Of a stretch of 8,855 nucleotides of DNA, positions 1-5,868 are shown piece by piece. How positions within the stretch are numbered: the first letter of the stretch is position 1; each line of letters opens with the position of its first letter. Both the position numbers and the translations under genes were made by a program. Under the pieces are notes generated by a model. That model saw only the letters and a list, made by a program, of their open reading frames with translations, did no database searches and was not told the origin of the DNA. This DNA is from Nitrososphaerales archaeon TH703 (lineage in GTDB: Archaea; Thermoproteota; Nitrososphaeria; Nitrososphaerales; Nitrososphaeraceae): the NCBI GenBank assembly GCA_014523525.1, contig JAATVL010000154.1, positions 1-8,855 on the forward strand, given 5' to 3'.

Positions 1-314
1 ACTACTGGCTCCTCTGCCACTGACTCCTCAGTTTCTGGCTCTGACATTTTTTCTTCGATAAATGAACTGACTACGACTGTATCGTCATCTTCTTTTATCA
101 TTCTCAACCTTATCTTCCTAGGTGGGTTAGTTTTTCCTCTAGACCAGATATGTCTATTCAAATCTTGATCTATCTTGACTTTGTCAGTCTGCATATGGCG
201 TTGTGTAAATTCCTTTATGATGTTTATTACTCTATCAGTTCTTCTGTATTTTGGAGTATCCCAGGCCTTTGCTAAATTCACCGTGTATATTCTTGTTGTA
301 TTTTCTTCAGACAT
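1..314 (-). CDS. rpl31e: Large-subunit ribosomal protein L31e (partial, C-terminus off window)
   Basis: This is a protein of the large ribosomal subunit, of the archaeal/eukaryotic L31e family, which lies near the peptide exit tunnel. The reverse strand reads from ATG at 314 as MSEENTTRIYTVNLAKAWDT, followed by the family's basic core: PKYRRTDRVINIIKEF near residues 21-36, the HIWSRGK segment at 55-61 and NPPRKIRLRM at 63-72. The frame stays open to base 1 (104 codons, no stop), so the gene is cut by the window edge. The core normally ends around residue 88. Here it continues into an acidic Glu/Ser/Pro/Val tail (SEPETEESVAEEPV). L39e lies 20 bases upstream on the same strand, the usual archaeal pairing, so the two are probably co-transcribed. 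Identity rests on recognising the family pattern. Confidence 0.93.
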   Translation of the reverse strand, partial: MSEENTTRIYTVNLAKAWDTPKYRRTDRVINIIKEFTQRHMQTDKVKIDQDLNRHIWSRGKTNPPRKIRLRMIKEDDDTVVVSSFIEEKMSEPETEESVAEEPV

Positions 315-334
315 TTTATCTCACTCTATTCTAT

Positions 335-493
335 CTATCCTACGTTCACATCCGACCTTCTCCAAGCTCTCCGCTTTGGATTTGTTCTAACGTGACGATG
401 GGTTCTAATTATTACCCAGGCTGGCACAGGTCTATTTTGCTTGACTCTCTTTATTAGTCTCTTTTTTCTCGATGTATTCTTTCGTGCAGCCAT
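335..493 (-). CDS. rpl39e: Large-subunit ribosomal protein L39e
   Basis: This is a very small basic ribosomal protein that lines the peptide exit tunnel in archaea and eukaryotes. The reverse strand from ATG at 493 gives 52 residues starting [20 protein letters not shown], then the hallmark [11 protein letters not shown] at 21-31, and a basic end [16 protein letters not shown]. The length matches the family (about 50 residues). The start is placed by the conserved N-terminus and by a TATA-like box about 28 bases upstream, which implies a nearly leaderless message. L31e follows after 20 bases, as in many archaea. The gene is easily missed because of its size. Confidence 0.95.
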   Translation of the reverse strand: MAARKNTSRKKRLIKRVKQNRPVPAWVIIRTHRHVRTNPKRRAWRRSDVNVG

Positions 494-516
494 TTTTTTA
501 GACTGGTTTTTTGCCT

Positions 517-525
517 AATTTTAAG
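517..525 (-). promoter_or_regulatory. TATA-like box for L39e-L31e
   Basis: On the minus strand this reads CTTAAAATT, centred about 28 bases before the L39e ATG. That is the usual distance between an archaeal TATA box and a start at or near the initiation codon. It supports a leaderless L39e-L31e message. It is a pattern match only. Confidence 0.45.
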
Positions 526-540
526 TGTTGGTTTATTTTC

Positions 541-651
541 TTGACCTTAGGTCTGAATCAGAATGATGCAACCATGTTACGCCTAACATCCCTTGATGCT
601 AGTGGAGGATTGATTCGAATATCTGACAGGTCAATCCAAATAAAAGACTAA
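541..651 (+). CDS. Possible small protein of unknown function (TTG start, 36 residues)
   Basis: I do not recognise this frame. From TTG at 541 it encodes MTLGLNQNDATMLRLTSLDA and then SGGLIRISDRSIQIKD before TAA at 649-651. An internal ATG at 574 would give 25 residues. The composition is balanced and protein-like, unlike the flanking AT-rich spacer, and it lies divergent from L39e. The same frame is open from 502 and resumes after the stop: only two TAA codons (649 and 682) separate it from the next small frame at 685. It could therefore be a tiny gene, the front of a decayed gene, or chance. Several inverted repeats inside it also leave room for a structured RNA. Low confidence. Confidence 0.3.
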   Translation: MTLGLNQNDATMLRLTSLDASGGLIRISDRSIQIKD

Positions 652-684
652 AGATTAATTCCCAACTATGAGATGATAGAGTAA

Positions 685-846
685 ATGGAGACAGAATTTG
701 TCTGTTCTATCTGCTACAAATTTTTGAGTACTATCTACGACAAGAGGAAAATGAAGTATCTACGTGTGATACCGGACCATACTTTATCTGAAGAAAGCTG
801 CAAGAGCATGTATCATAAAAAACTAACTGATTCGTTTAAGAGCTGA
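685..846 (+). CDS. Small CxxC protein, possible zinc-binding (53 residues)
   Basis: I do not recognise the family. From ATG at 685 the frame encodes METEFVCSICYKFLSTIYDK, then RKMKYLRVIPDHTLSEESCK, then SMYHKKLTDSFKS, ending at TGA 844-846. Cys7 and Cys10 form a CxxC pair; Cys39 and His44, with His32, are possible further metal ligands, so a small zinc-finger-like fold is conceivable. An in-frame TAA lies directly before the ATG, which fixes the 5' limit. A hairpin beginning 12 bases after the stop sits between this frame and the convergent cupredoxin gene, as a terminator would. No homologue is known to me, and 53 residues is within the range of chance, although the composition is coherent. 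Confidence 0.45.
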   Translation: METEFVCSICYKFLSTIYDKRKMKYLRVIPDHTLSEESCKSMYHKKLTDSFKS

Positions 847-857
847 TATAACTTTTC

Positions 858-881
858 AAATGATTTTTTAATCAATCATTT
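858..881. terminator. Perfect hairpin between convergent genes
   Basis: AAATGATT at 858-865 pairs perfectly with AATCATTT at 874-881 across an 8-base loop that contains a T-run. It lies between the small CxxC frame (ending 846, plus) and the cupredoxin gene (ending 929, minus), so it could end transcription from both sides. Archaeal termination depends mainly on U-runs, so the hairpin itself is only suggestive. Confidence 0.35.
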
Positions 882-928
882 CTAAATATTTTTCTGTCGA
901 TAGTATGGTAGACCAATGATGTTTCTCT

Positions 929-1309
929 TTAGTTTTTGACCATAATTTTTCCTTCCATTATACCGGGGTGAATTGAGCAATAGTATCTATAAGAGCCTAT
1001 TTTATCTGAGGCAATTATTGTCGTAAAATCTTGTCCACTTGAAATAAACCCGGTATTTATATTCAGTTCATCAATTATAAAATCATGCTTTCTAAAATCT
1101 TGATTTGCAATAGTAATTTTTAATGGCTGATTGACTTTAACAGTAATATCTGGATTAGTAACATTAAATTTATTATCTTTCATTAACAATAGCATTCCCT
1201 CACTTTTGGACAATTGGGTATTATTATGAGAAATTAGATTCCCAACTCCCCATAATGAACCAACAACGATAAAGGAAATCGCTATAATAGCTATAATGTT
1301 ATTGTTCAA
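929..1309 (-). CDS. Membrane-anchored cupredoxin (type I blue copper protein)
   Basis: This is a small copper protein likely to carry electrons on the outer face of the membrane. The N-terminus (residues 5-27) is one hydrophobic segment, an uncleaved anchor or signal peptide; no lipobox Cys is seen. The cupredoxin domain spans about residues 45-126. Likely copper ligands are His75 (KHDF), Cys111, His114 and Met118 in YYCSIHPGIMEGKIMV, a full type I set with C-x2-H-x3-M spacing. The start is TTG at 1307-1309: an in-frame TAG lies only three codons upstream and no upstream ATG exists, so TTG is the best choice. Cupredoxins of this kind are abundant in ammonia-oxidising archaea, whose respiratory chains rely on copper rather than haem carriers. 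The specific redox partner cannot be inferred here. Confidence 0.82.
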   Translation of the reverse strand: MNNNIIAIIAISFIVVGSLWGVGNLISHNNTQLSKSEGMLLLMKDNKFNVTNPDITVKVNQPLKITIANQDFRKHDFIIDELNINTGFISSGQDFTTIIASDKIGSYRYYCSIHPGIMEGKIMVKN

Positions 1310-1436
1310 GCCAATTTTCTAAATTAGAAATCGGTATTGACAAATATTAAATTTGATCTATAATATTTTTAGAAATCAAATATTTTGTAAAGTTATAAAA
1401 TAAATAGAAGTTTAAAATGTATCTGCGACAGGTCGA

Positions 1437-1736
1437 CTATTCCGTACTAGTTTCTGTTTTGGCATCAGCACTTGCTGGTGCGTTCTCAGTCTGACTCTGA
1501 TTACTTTCAGAATCATTGACAATCTCTGCTGTCGCAAATCTATTTCCGACCTGGATTATCTTTATCTTTGTGTTTTGGCCGACCTTTCCATTCTTTACGA
1601 ATATTACAAATCGCTGTATCCTTGCAATTCCATCTCCTTTTCTACTTAACTCCGTGATCTGAACGTCGTATTCCTTTCCAACTTCCACTGGTTTTGGTCC
1701 AAACATGTCGTTTGACTTAAATCCGTTGTAACTCAT
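1437..1736 (-). CDS. TRAM-domain RNA-binding protein
   Basis: This is a single-domain TRAM protein of the type found in many archaea, thought to bind RNA and in some species to act as an RNA chaperone. I place the start at ATG 1736, giving 99 residues, because the family begins near MSYNGFKSNDMFGPKPVEVG. A longer frame from 1778 adds 14 residues that look like promoter sequence, and a TATA-like box at 1763-1772 lies inside that extension. The TRAM domain covers about 15-73, with VEVGKEYDVQI, SRKGDGIARI (31-40), VIFVKNGKVGQ (44-54) and a final ATAEIV. The last 25 residues are an acidic, low-complexity Ser/Glu/Ala/Thr tail, likely disordered. The target RNA is unknown. Confidence 0.85.
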   Translation of the reverse strand: MSYNGFKSNDMFGPKPVEVGKEYDVQITELSRKGDGIARIQRFVIFVKNGKVGQNTKIKIIQVGNRFATAEIVNDSESNQSQTENAPASADAKTETSTE

Positions 1737-1762
1737 AGTTAACCTTGTCAAATAAATATTCC

Positions 1763-1772
1763 ACATATAAAC
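1763..1772 (-). promoter_or_regulatory. TATA-like box for the TRAM gene
   Basis: The minus strand reads GTTTATATGT about 31 bases before ATG 1736, followed by a second AT-rich block. It supports a start at 1736 rather than 1778, because the longer frame would translate through the promoter. Confidence 0.4.
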
Positions 1773-1790
1773 TGTCAAAATTTGTCCAAA

Positions 1791-2621
1791 TCAAGTTCCT
1801 ATTCTGAAATTTTCATTGCACATACTTCTCAGACATTCGATAGCTGATAGTGATGCCAGATAACTAGTTTTGGGATTTGTAGGACTCGGCACATTCTGAA
1901 CAATAATATGGATTTCTCCAAAGCTCCCTTTACCTAGTATCTCATGCCTGTTTACCGATATCATCGGGTCTGCTATGATCTTTACTCGAGTCTTTTCTAA
2001 ACCAATTCCAGCCAATGCAATTGAAACCGCTACATTAACATTTTGAGGAAATAATTGTATAGCTGTAATAGCATTCCCTTCAAAGAGGGTTTCTTTATTT
2101 GAAATCTCTTCCAATTTTATTATTGAGTTTTTGAAAAATGGAGCGCCTACAAATGATTTGGGATGCTTTGTTGTTGTAATAGTTAAATAATCTAGATACT
2201 TTTTTACGCTCCTAATGGAGTCTAATCCCGCTATGGCACCAGTAGGTATCAATATTCTAGTATTATTCAAGTTCGATAAATTTTGCAATTCTGACAAATA
2301 TTCTTTATCTGAAAAAGCGCCTACACTCAATACCATGAGATCCTTCTTTGACTCGATAATTTTTTTACCATATTCCCGAACAGCTTCTTTTGAAGCACAT
2401 TCAATTACAATGTCTAAACTGGTATAAATCGGAGAATTATAGAATTCATTAAAATCTGAAAATAAGTGCAATTGACTATCATAATCGACTGAGCTAATGA
2501 CTTGAGATTCTTTATCAAATAATGCTACGATTTTGGCATTTGGAATCTCTTGTCTTCTTATTGCTGCTATGATCTCTCTACCAATGCTACCATAGCCTAT
2601 TACTCCAACTTTTTTTTCCAT
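1791..2621 (-). CDS. nadX: L-aspartate dehydrogenase (NAD de novo synthesis)
   Basis: This enzyme oxidises L-aspartate to iminoaspartate with NAD(P), supplying quinolinate synthase in place of the FAD-dependent oxidase NadB. The 276 residues are close to the usual length (about 250-270). The N-terminal Rossmann fold shows VGVIGYGSIG with glycines at 9, 11 and 14, then an acidic strand end (ALFDK, 33-37) and IVIECAS at 71-77. The catalytic domain carries SVGAF (99-103), PTGAIAGLDSI (126-136), NVNVAVSIALAG (194-205), His226 in the conserved VNRHEI segment (a candidate catalytic His) and NPKTSYLA (249-256), all typical of the family. The start ATG at 2621 directly precedes the Rossmann strand. 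S30e lies about 98 bases upstream on the same strand; nadA and nadC are nearby, which supports the NAD role over other oxidoreductases. Confidence 0.92.
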   Translation of the reverse strand: MEKKVGVIGYGSIGREIIAAIRRQEIPNAKIVALFDKESQVISSVDYDSQLHLFSDFNEFYNSPIYTSLDIVIECASKEAVREYGKKIIESKKDLMVLSVGAFSDKEYLSELQNLSNLNNTRILIPTGAIAGLDSIRSVKKYLDYLTITTTKHPKSFVGAPFFKNSIIKLEEISNKETLFEGNAITAIQLFPQNVNVAVSIALAGIGLEKTRVKIIADPMISVNRHEILGKGSFGEIHIIVQNVPSPTNPKTSYLASLSAIECLRSMCNENFRIGT

Positions 2622-2641
2622 CTTTTATTAGTTTCACTTAT

Positions 2642-2652
2642 TCAATATTTGG
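2642..2652 (-). promoter_or_regulatory. TATA-like box for nadX
   Basis: The minus strand reads CCAAATATTGA, centred about 26 bases before the nadX ATG at 2621. It suggests that nadX has its own leaderless promoter in addition to any read-through from S30e. Pattern match only, in an AT-rich spacer. Confidence 0.33.
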
Positions 2653-2719
2653 ATTTACATAATTCCTAGATTATACTGAAAGATGTCCGAAATATGATAA
2701 AAGCGTTTAGATTTTCAAA

Positions 2720-2902
2720 TCAACGTCTTCTATATGTACGTTCTGGTTTTCTTTGTCCAGGTTGACGTCTTTTTTCAAATCTCTTGACAAAATTTAACTT
2801 GTTTCTTAATTTTGATATCGGGCTTACTCTCTTCTTTCCTTCAATTTTAGGAGTTTGACCTCTTACTTTTCCCGCCTTTGTTAACGATCCATGAGTTGGC
2901 AT
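2720..2902 (-). CDS. rps30e: Small-subunit ribosomal protein S30e
   Basis: This is a basic protein of the archaeal/eukaryotic small ribosomal subunit. The 60 residues begin [20 protein letters not shown] and end with [16 protein letters not shown]. The [14 protein letters not shown] segment and the basic Arg-rich C-terminus are the S30e signature, and the length fits archaeal S30e (about 50-60 residues). ATG at 2902 is set by the conserved N-terminus, and a TATA-like box lies about 26 bases upstream. It is divergent from nadA and followed on the same strand by nadX. Confidence 0.95.
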   Translation of the reverse strand: MPTHGSLTKAGKVRGQTPKIEGKKRVSPISKLRNKLNFVKRFEKRRQPGQRKPERTYRRR

Positions 2903-2921
2903 TTGACTTATGTTGACTGTG

Positions 2922-2932
2922 ATATAATATAT
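2922..2932 (-). promoter_or_regulatory. TATA box for S30e
   Basis: The block ATATAATATAT sits centred about 26 bases before the S30e ATG on the minus strand, consistent with a strong leaderless promoter for a ribosomal protein gene. Confidence 0.5.
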
Positions 2933-2978
2933 CTATTACTGCACAATTTTTCCTATTTTCTCAAAATTAAATCGATGT

Positions 2979-2991
2979 GGCAAGTATTGCC
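2979..2991. promoter_or_regulatory. Inverted repeat GGCAA-GTA-TTGCC in the S30e/nadA divergent spacer
   Basis: A perfect 5-base inverted repeat with a 3-base centre lies between the two divergent promoters, and the half-site GGCAA recurs at 3010-3014, upstream of the nadA TATA-like box. This arrangement could be an operator for a dimeric regulator of nadA. It was not seen upstream of nadX. A short palindrome may also arise by chance. Confidence 0.25.
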
Positions 2992-3034
2992 CTTACCATA
3001 TGTGAAATAGGCAATGTTATCCTAAATTATGTTA

Positions 3035-3045
3035 CTTTAAATCTA
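3035..3045 (+). promoter_or_regulatory. TATA-like box for nadA
   Basis: CTTTAAATCTA is centred about 31 bases before the nadA ATG at 3071, predicting a transcript start a few bases ahead of the start codon. Confidence 0.42.
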
Positions 3046-3070
3046 TAACTATGTAAAACAAGCACATCAG

Positions 3071-4021
3071 ATGACATTAGTCCAATCAATGCATTTCGAT
3101 CAGATAAACTCACTGAAGAAAGAGTGCAACGCTGTCGTTTTGGCACACAATTACCAAATTCCAGAAGTTCAAGATGTAGCTGATTTTATTGGCGATTCAT
3201 TGGCATTATCACGAGAAGCTGCCAAAACTGATGCTGACATTATTGTGTTTTGTGGTGTACATTTTATGGCAGAAACTGCTTCTATACTATGCCCTGAAAA
3301 GACAGTCCTTATCCCCGATCTAGAAGCAGGTTGCTCACTTGCATCGACTATTAATTCTAATGAATTAAAGAAATGGAAAGAAGAACATCCTAATGCTGTC
3401 GTGGTAAGTTATGTTAATACCAGCGCAAAAGTAAAAGCCCTTTCTGATTATTGTTGTACTTCATCTAATGCAGTTAAGGTTGTAAACAGCGTACCTATTG
3501 ATACCGATATCTTATTCTTACCTGACATGTTTCTAGGTTCATACGTAGGACAGGTCACTGGCAGGAAGAATCTGTATGTATGGCCAGGAGAGTGTCATGT
3601 TCATGCGGGTATCACTACAGCTGACATTAATAATATATTTCAAAAATACAAAAATGCAGAATTCATGATCCATCCTGAATGTGGATGTACTTCATCAACC
3701 TTGTACAGCTTGGCATCTGGTGATATTTCTAAAAAAGCTCACATATTGTCTACTGAAGGAATGATGCAACATGCTAAAAAATCAGAGAGTAGTCAATTTG
3801 TTGTAGCAACAGAGACAGGTATCATGTATAGAATGAAGAAAGAAAATCCAGACAAAATGTTCATACCAATTAAGGAAAATGCCGTCTGTAAATATATGAA
3901 AAAAATAACAATAGAAAAAGTAGTGGATTCTCTTGTACACAAACAATATGAGGTCAAGGTTCCAAAACATATTGCAGATAGAGCGAGAACTGCTATTGAG
4001 CGTATGTTGACGATATCCTGA
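3071..4021 (+). CDS. nadA: Quinolinate synthase (NadA)
   Basis: A [4Fe-4S] enzyme that condenses iminoaspartate with dihydroxyacetone phosphate to quinolinate, the second step of de novo NAD synthesis. At 316 residues it matches the usual length of about 300-350. Family motifs run in order: VVLAHNYQIPEVQDVADF (22-39), GDSLALSREAA (41-51), VFCGVHFMAETA (59-70), PDLEAGCSLA (82-91), SYVNTSAKVKA (113-123) and HPECGCTSS (201-209). The three cluster ligands are probably Cys88, Cys175 (GECHVHAG) and Cys273 (NAVCKYMKK), because their spacing (87 and 98) closely resembles that of known NadA proteins. ATG at 3071 fits a TATA-like box upstream; Met7 (3089) is an alternative. Its substrate is made by nadX and its product used by nadC, both within about 2 kb. 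Confidence 0.97.
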   Translation: MTLVQSMHFDQINSLKKECNAVVLAHNYQIPEVQDVADFIGDSLALSREAAKTDADIIVFCGVHFMAETASILCPEKTVLIPDLEAGCSLASTINSNELKKWKEEHPNAVVVSYVNTSAKVKALSDYCCTSSNAVKVVNSVPIDTDILFLPDMFLGSYVGQVTGRKNLYVWPGECHVHAGITTADINNIFQKYKNAEFMIHPECGCTSSTLYSLASGDISKKAHILSTEGMMQHAKKSESSQFVVATETGIMYRMKKENPDKMFIPIKENAVCKYMKKITIEKVVDSLVHKQYEVKVPKHIADRARTAIERMLTIS

Positions 4022-4031
4022 TCAAGGAGTG

Positions 4032-4043
4032 AATGATATCATT
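4032..4043. repeat. 12-base perfect palindrome between convergent nadA and nadC
   Basis: AATGATATCATT lies in the 60-base spacer between the ends of nadA (plus) and nadC (minus), followed by AT-rich runs. It may contribute to the ends of both transcripts. It is short and could be chance. Confidence 0.25.
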
Positions 4044-4081
4044 ATTGAAGTAACCAATTTTGATAATAATTAATAATTTAA

Positions 4082-4960
4082 TTAATTGATTTCCATGGAA
4101 AAATCAATTGAGTGACTAGAATGAGTTAATGAGCCTACTGATATCATATCTGGTAAAGCAGTTGCATAATCTTTGATATTTGAAATATTTACACCTCCTG
4201 AAATTTCTACTAAAATTTTTTCTCGTAAACCAGATCTCTTCAAATACGATATGGTTTTCTGAGCTTCTTGGGGTGAAAAATTATCTAGCATTATAATATC
4301 TGCACCACTTTTAATAGCATCTACTGACGATTTCGTATCACTAACTTCACATTCTATCATCATATTTTTACCAGCTTTCAATTTAGCCTTTAATATAGAA
4401 CGTCTAATCGAACTAGTTACCGCATGATGATTATCCTTTATTAGTATCATTTCGTCTAATGAATTTCTATGTGCATATCCTCCGCCCAATACTATTGATT
4501 TCTTGTCAAAGAATCTTAAACCCGGCGCAGTCTTTCTGGTGCCCGTGATCTTTATATCATTTGATACAGTTCTTACTATATCCACAAATTTCTTAGTATC
4601 GGTAGCAATTCCGCTCATACGCATTATCAAATTTAACGCGGTCCTTTCGGCCTTTAGAATCGACCTCGTATTTCCCTTGATCTTCATGACCTTGCGACCC
4701 TTTTTTACAATATCGCCGTCTTTAACTAGTGCGTTTGATTTACAATTGCAAATATCAAATATTGTAAGAGCTTCCTCCAGCCCTGCAACCACTGCAACTT
4801 CTGATTTACAAATAATAGACGACGAAGATTTCGAATCTTCATCGACTATGTACTCACTTGTGAGATCGCCTTGTCCGATATCTTCTCTGAGAAATCTAAT
4901 GAGGGATTCTCGTAAATTAAAATATTGATTTAGATCTTTTGATTTTTTTTTAAAAGTCAA
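4082..4960 (-). CDS. nadC: Quinolinate phosphoribosyltransferase (NadC)
   Basis: This enzyme makes nicotinate mononucleotide from quinolinate and PRPP, releasing CO2, the third step of de novo NAD synthesis. The 292 residues are of normal size (about 280-300). Motifs in order are REDIGQGDLTSE (25-36), ERTALNLIMRMSGIAT (105-120), the quinolinate-binding TRKTAPGLR (141-149), GGGYAHR (159-165), LIKDNHH (173-179), DIIMLDN (221-227), EISGGVN (252-258) and ISVGSLTHS (273-281). The start is TTG at 4960, one base after the spt4 stop, as no in-frame ATG precedes the conserved N-terminal region. It is the last gene of the rpo7-spt4-nadC operon and is convergent with nadA. Confidence 0.96.
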   Translation of the reverse strand: MTFKKKSKDLNQYFNLRESLIRFLREDIGQGDLTSEYIVDEDSKSSSSIICKSEVAVVAGLEEALTIFDICNCKSNALVKDGDIVKKGRKVMKIKGNTRSILKAERTALNLIMRMSGIATDTKKFVDIVRTVSNDIKITGTRKTAPGLRFFDKKSIVLGGGYAHRNSLDEMILIKDNHHAVTSSIRRSILKAKLKAGKNMMIECEVSDTKSSVDAIKSGADIIMLDNFSPQEAQKTISYLKRSGLREKILVEISGGVNISNIKDYATALPDMISVGSLTHSSHSIDFSMEIN

Positions 4961-4961
4961 A

Positions 4962-5150
4962 TCAAGTTACTTTTAGTGCATATTTATGTGGAGTTGATAT
5001 TTGAAGTGTGGATGCGACCAGTGAATTCTCTGAATCAAATATTACTATTGTACCCGACCAGTCAGACGAAAGTTCGGTAGACTTGCAGACGGGACATACC
5101 TTTCCAATAGTAATTGCTTTACATTTTTTACACGCGAGTTCCTTAGCCAT
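4962..5150 (-). CDS. spt4: Transcription elongation factor Spt4 (RpoE'')
   Basis: Small zinc protein that partners Spt5 and helps RNA polymerase elongate; older annotations call it RNA polymerase subunit E''. The 62 residues carry two CxxC pairs, Cys7/Cys10 and Cys19/Cys22, forming the zinc site, then LSSDWSGTIVIFD (28-39), the typical Spt4 core, and PHKYALKV near the end. The length is normal for archaeal Spt4 (about 60 residues). Its ATG directly abuts the TAA of rpo7 and its stop is one base before nadC, so the three are surely co-transcribed. The rpo7-spt4 pair is a standard archaeal arrangement. Confidence 0.95.
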   Translation of the reverse strand: MAKELACKKCKAITIGKVCPVCKSTELSSDWSGTIVIFDSENSLVASTLQISTPHKYALKVT

Positions 5151-5750
5151 TTAAGCTGGCACTGTCCCTTTCTTTTCTTTTTGGCTAGTTGTGACAGGGG
5201 TTTTAGCCTTCTTTATCTCTTCTTCAATCCACTCAAGAGCACCCAGAAATGGCTGTCTACAGGTTATTCCAATTTTTCCCATGGCCGAGCCTTTTCCCAA
5301 ACTAATTGCAGTTACTCTAGCTCTGAGCTTTGAACCAATCTTAAGCGATTTGGCTGATTGATTTGCAACTATCACCCCTTGCTTCACATCGCTTTTCAGA
5401 TAATCATCCGTAATTTGAGAAAGGTGTAACAGTGCATCAGTAGGCCCTATTCTTACAAATGCACCAAAATCCGTAATTTCAACAATTTCTCCTTCCACAA
5501 TTTCTTGCAATTTGGGATAAAATGTTAAGGCCTTAAAAGACACCTTGTGAAAGGTGGCACCATCACCGGAAACCAATTTTCCAACCTTATTTGTTTTTGC
5601 ATCAATAATCATAATAACATAGCCCAATTCAGGATTTATCATACTTTCATATTTCTCCCTGAGAATTTCCATCGTGGTCTCATTAAGAGATTTTTTCATC
5701 ATACTGGGAGGTATTCTTACAACATCATCCATGTGTATTATGGCAAACAT
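5151..5750 (-). CDS. rpo7: RNA polymerase stalk subunit Rpo7 (RpoE1, Rpb7 homologue)
   Basis: This subunit forms, with Rpo4, the stalk of archaeal RNA polymerase, which binds nascent RNA and helps open promoters. At 199 residues it is near the family length (about 180-190). The N-terminal domain (1-80) has MFAIIHMDDVVRIPPSMM and a GDG turn (62-64). An S1 domain follows at about 84-166, with GEIVEITDFGAFVRIGP (87-103) and LLHLSQITDDY (107-117). The typical C-terminal stretch GITCRQPFLGALEWIEEE comes after it. A basic Lys/Thr tail (180-199) extends slightly beyond the usual end. The start at 5750 follows the conserved N-terminus; Met7 is less likely. First gene of the rpo7-spt4-nadC operon, divergent from mrp. 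Confidence 0.95.
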   Translation of the reverse strand: MFAIIHMDDVVRIPPSMMKKSLNETTMEILREKYESMINPELGYVIMIIDAKTNKVGKLVSGDGATFHKVSFKALTFYPKLQEIVEGEIVEITDFGAFVRIGPTDALLHLSQITDDYLKSDVKQGVIVANQSAKSLKIGSKLRARVTAISLGKGSAMGKIGITCRQPFLGALEWIEEEIKKAKTPVTTSQKEKKGTVPA

Positions 5751-5766
5751 TACTTATTGTCAATTG

Positions 5767-5778
5767 GTTTAAATTATC
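5767..5778 (-). promoter_or_regulatory. TATA-like box for rpo7-spt4-nadC
   Basis: The minus strand reads ATAATTTAAACC, centred about 22 bases before the rpo7 ATG, with another AT-rich block near 5780-5786. One of these probably drives the operon; which one cannot be decided from sequence alone. Confidence 0.35.
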
Positions 5779-5836
5779 AATTTATGAACCTTTTCATTAT
5801 TCTTGATTTTTAGTATCAAGATGCATACTATTGTAT

Positions 5837-5849
5837 GATTTAAATATTC
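5837..5849 (+). promoter_or_regulatory. TATA-like box for mrp
   Basis: GATTTAAATATTC is centred about 26 bases before the ATG at 5869, the expected distance for a leaderless archaeal message. Confidence 0.48.
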
Positions 5850-5868
5850 TCGGGAAGAGTACGATAGT

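Noticed and set aside
175..457. Two overlapping plus-strand frames at 175-390 and 251-457
   Set aside because: Both are antisense to L31e and L39e, which are clearly recognisable on the minus strand.
607..637. tRNA-like T-arm around GATTCGAAT
   Set aside because: The flanking bases do not form the 5-bp T-stem, and no matching anticodon or D-arm could be found.
1737..1778. Upstream 14-residue extension of the TRAM protein
   Set aside because: The extension is AT-rich promoter-like sequence with a TATA-like box; the conserved N-terminus starts at 1736.
2975..3010. Short plus-strand frame of 11 codons ahead of nadA
   Set aside because: It is too short, lies upstream of the predicted nadA transcript start, and overlaps the inverted repeat; there is no sign of coding.
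4503..4928. 141-codon plus-strand frame inside nadC
   Set aside because: Antisense shadow of nadC; its translation shows no family features and nadC is unambiguous.
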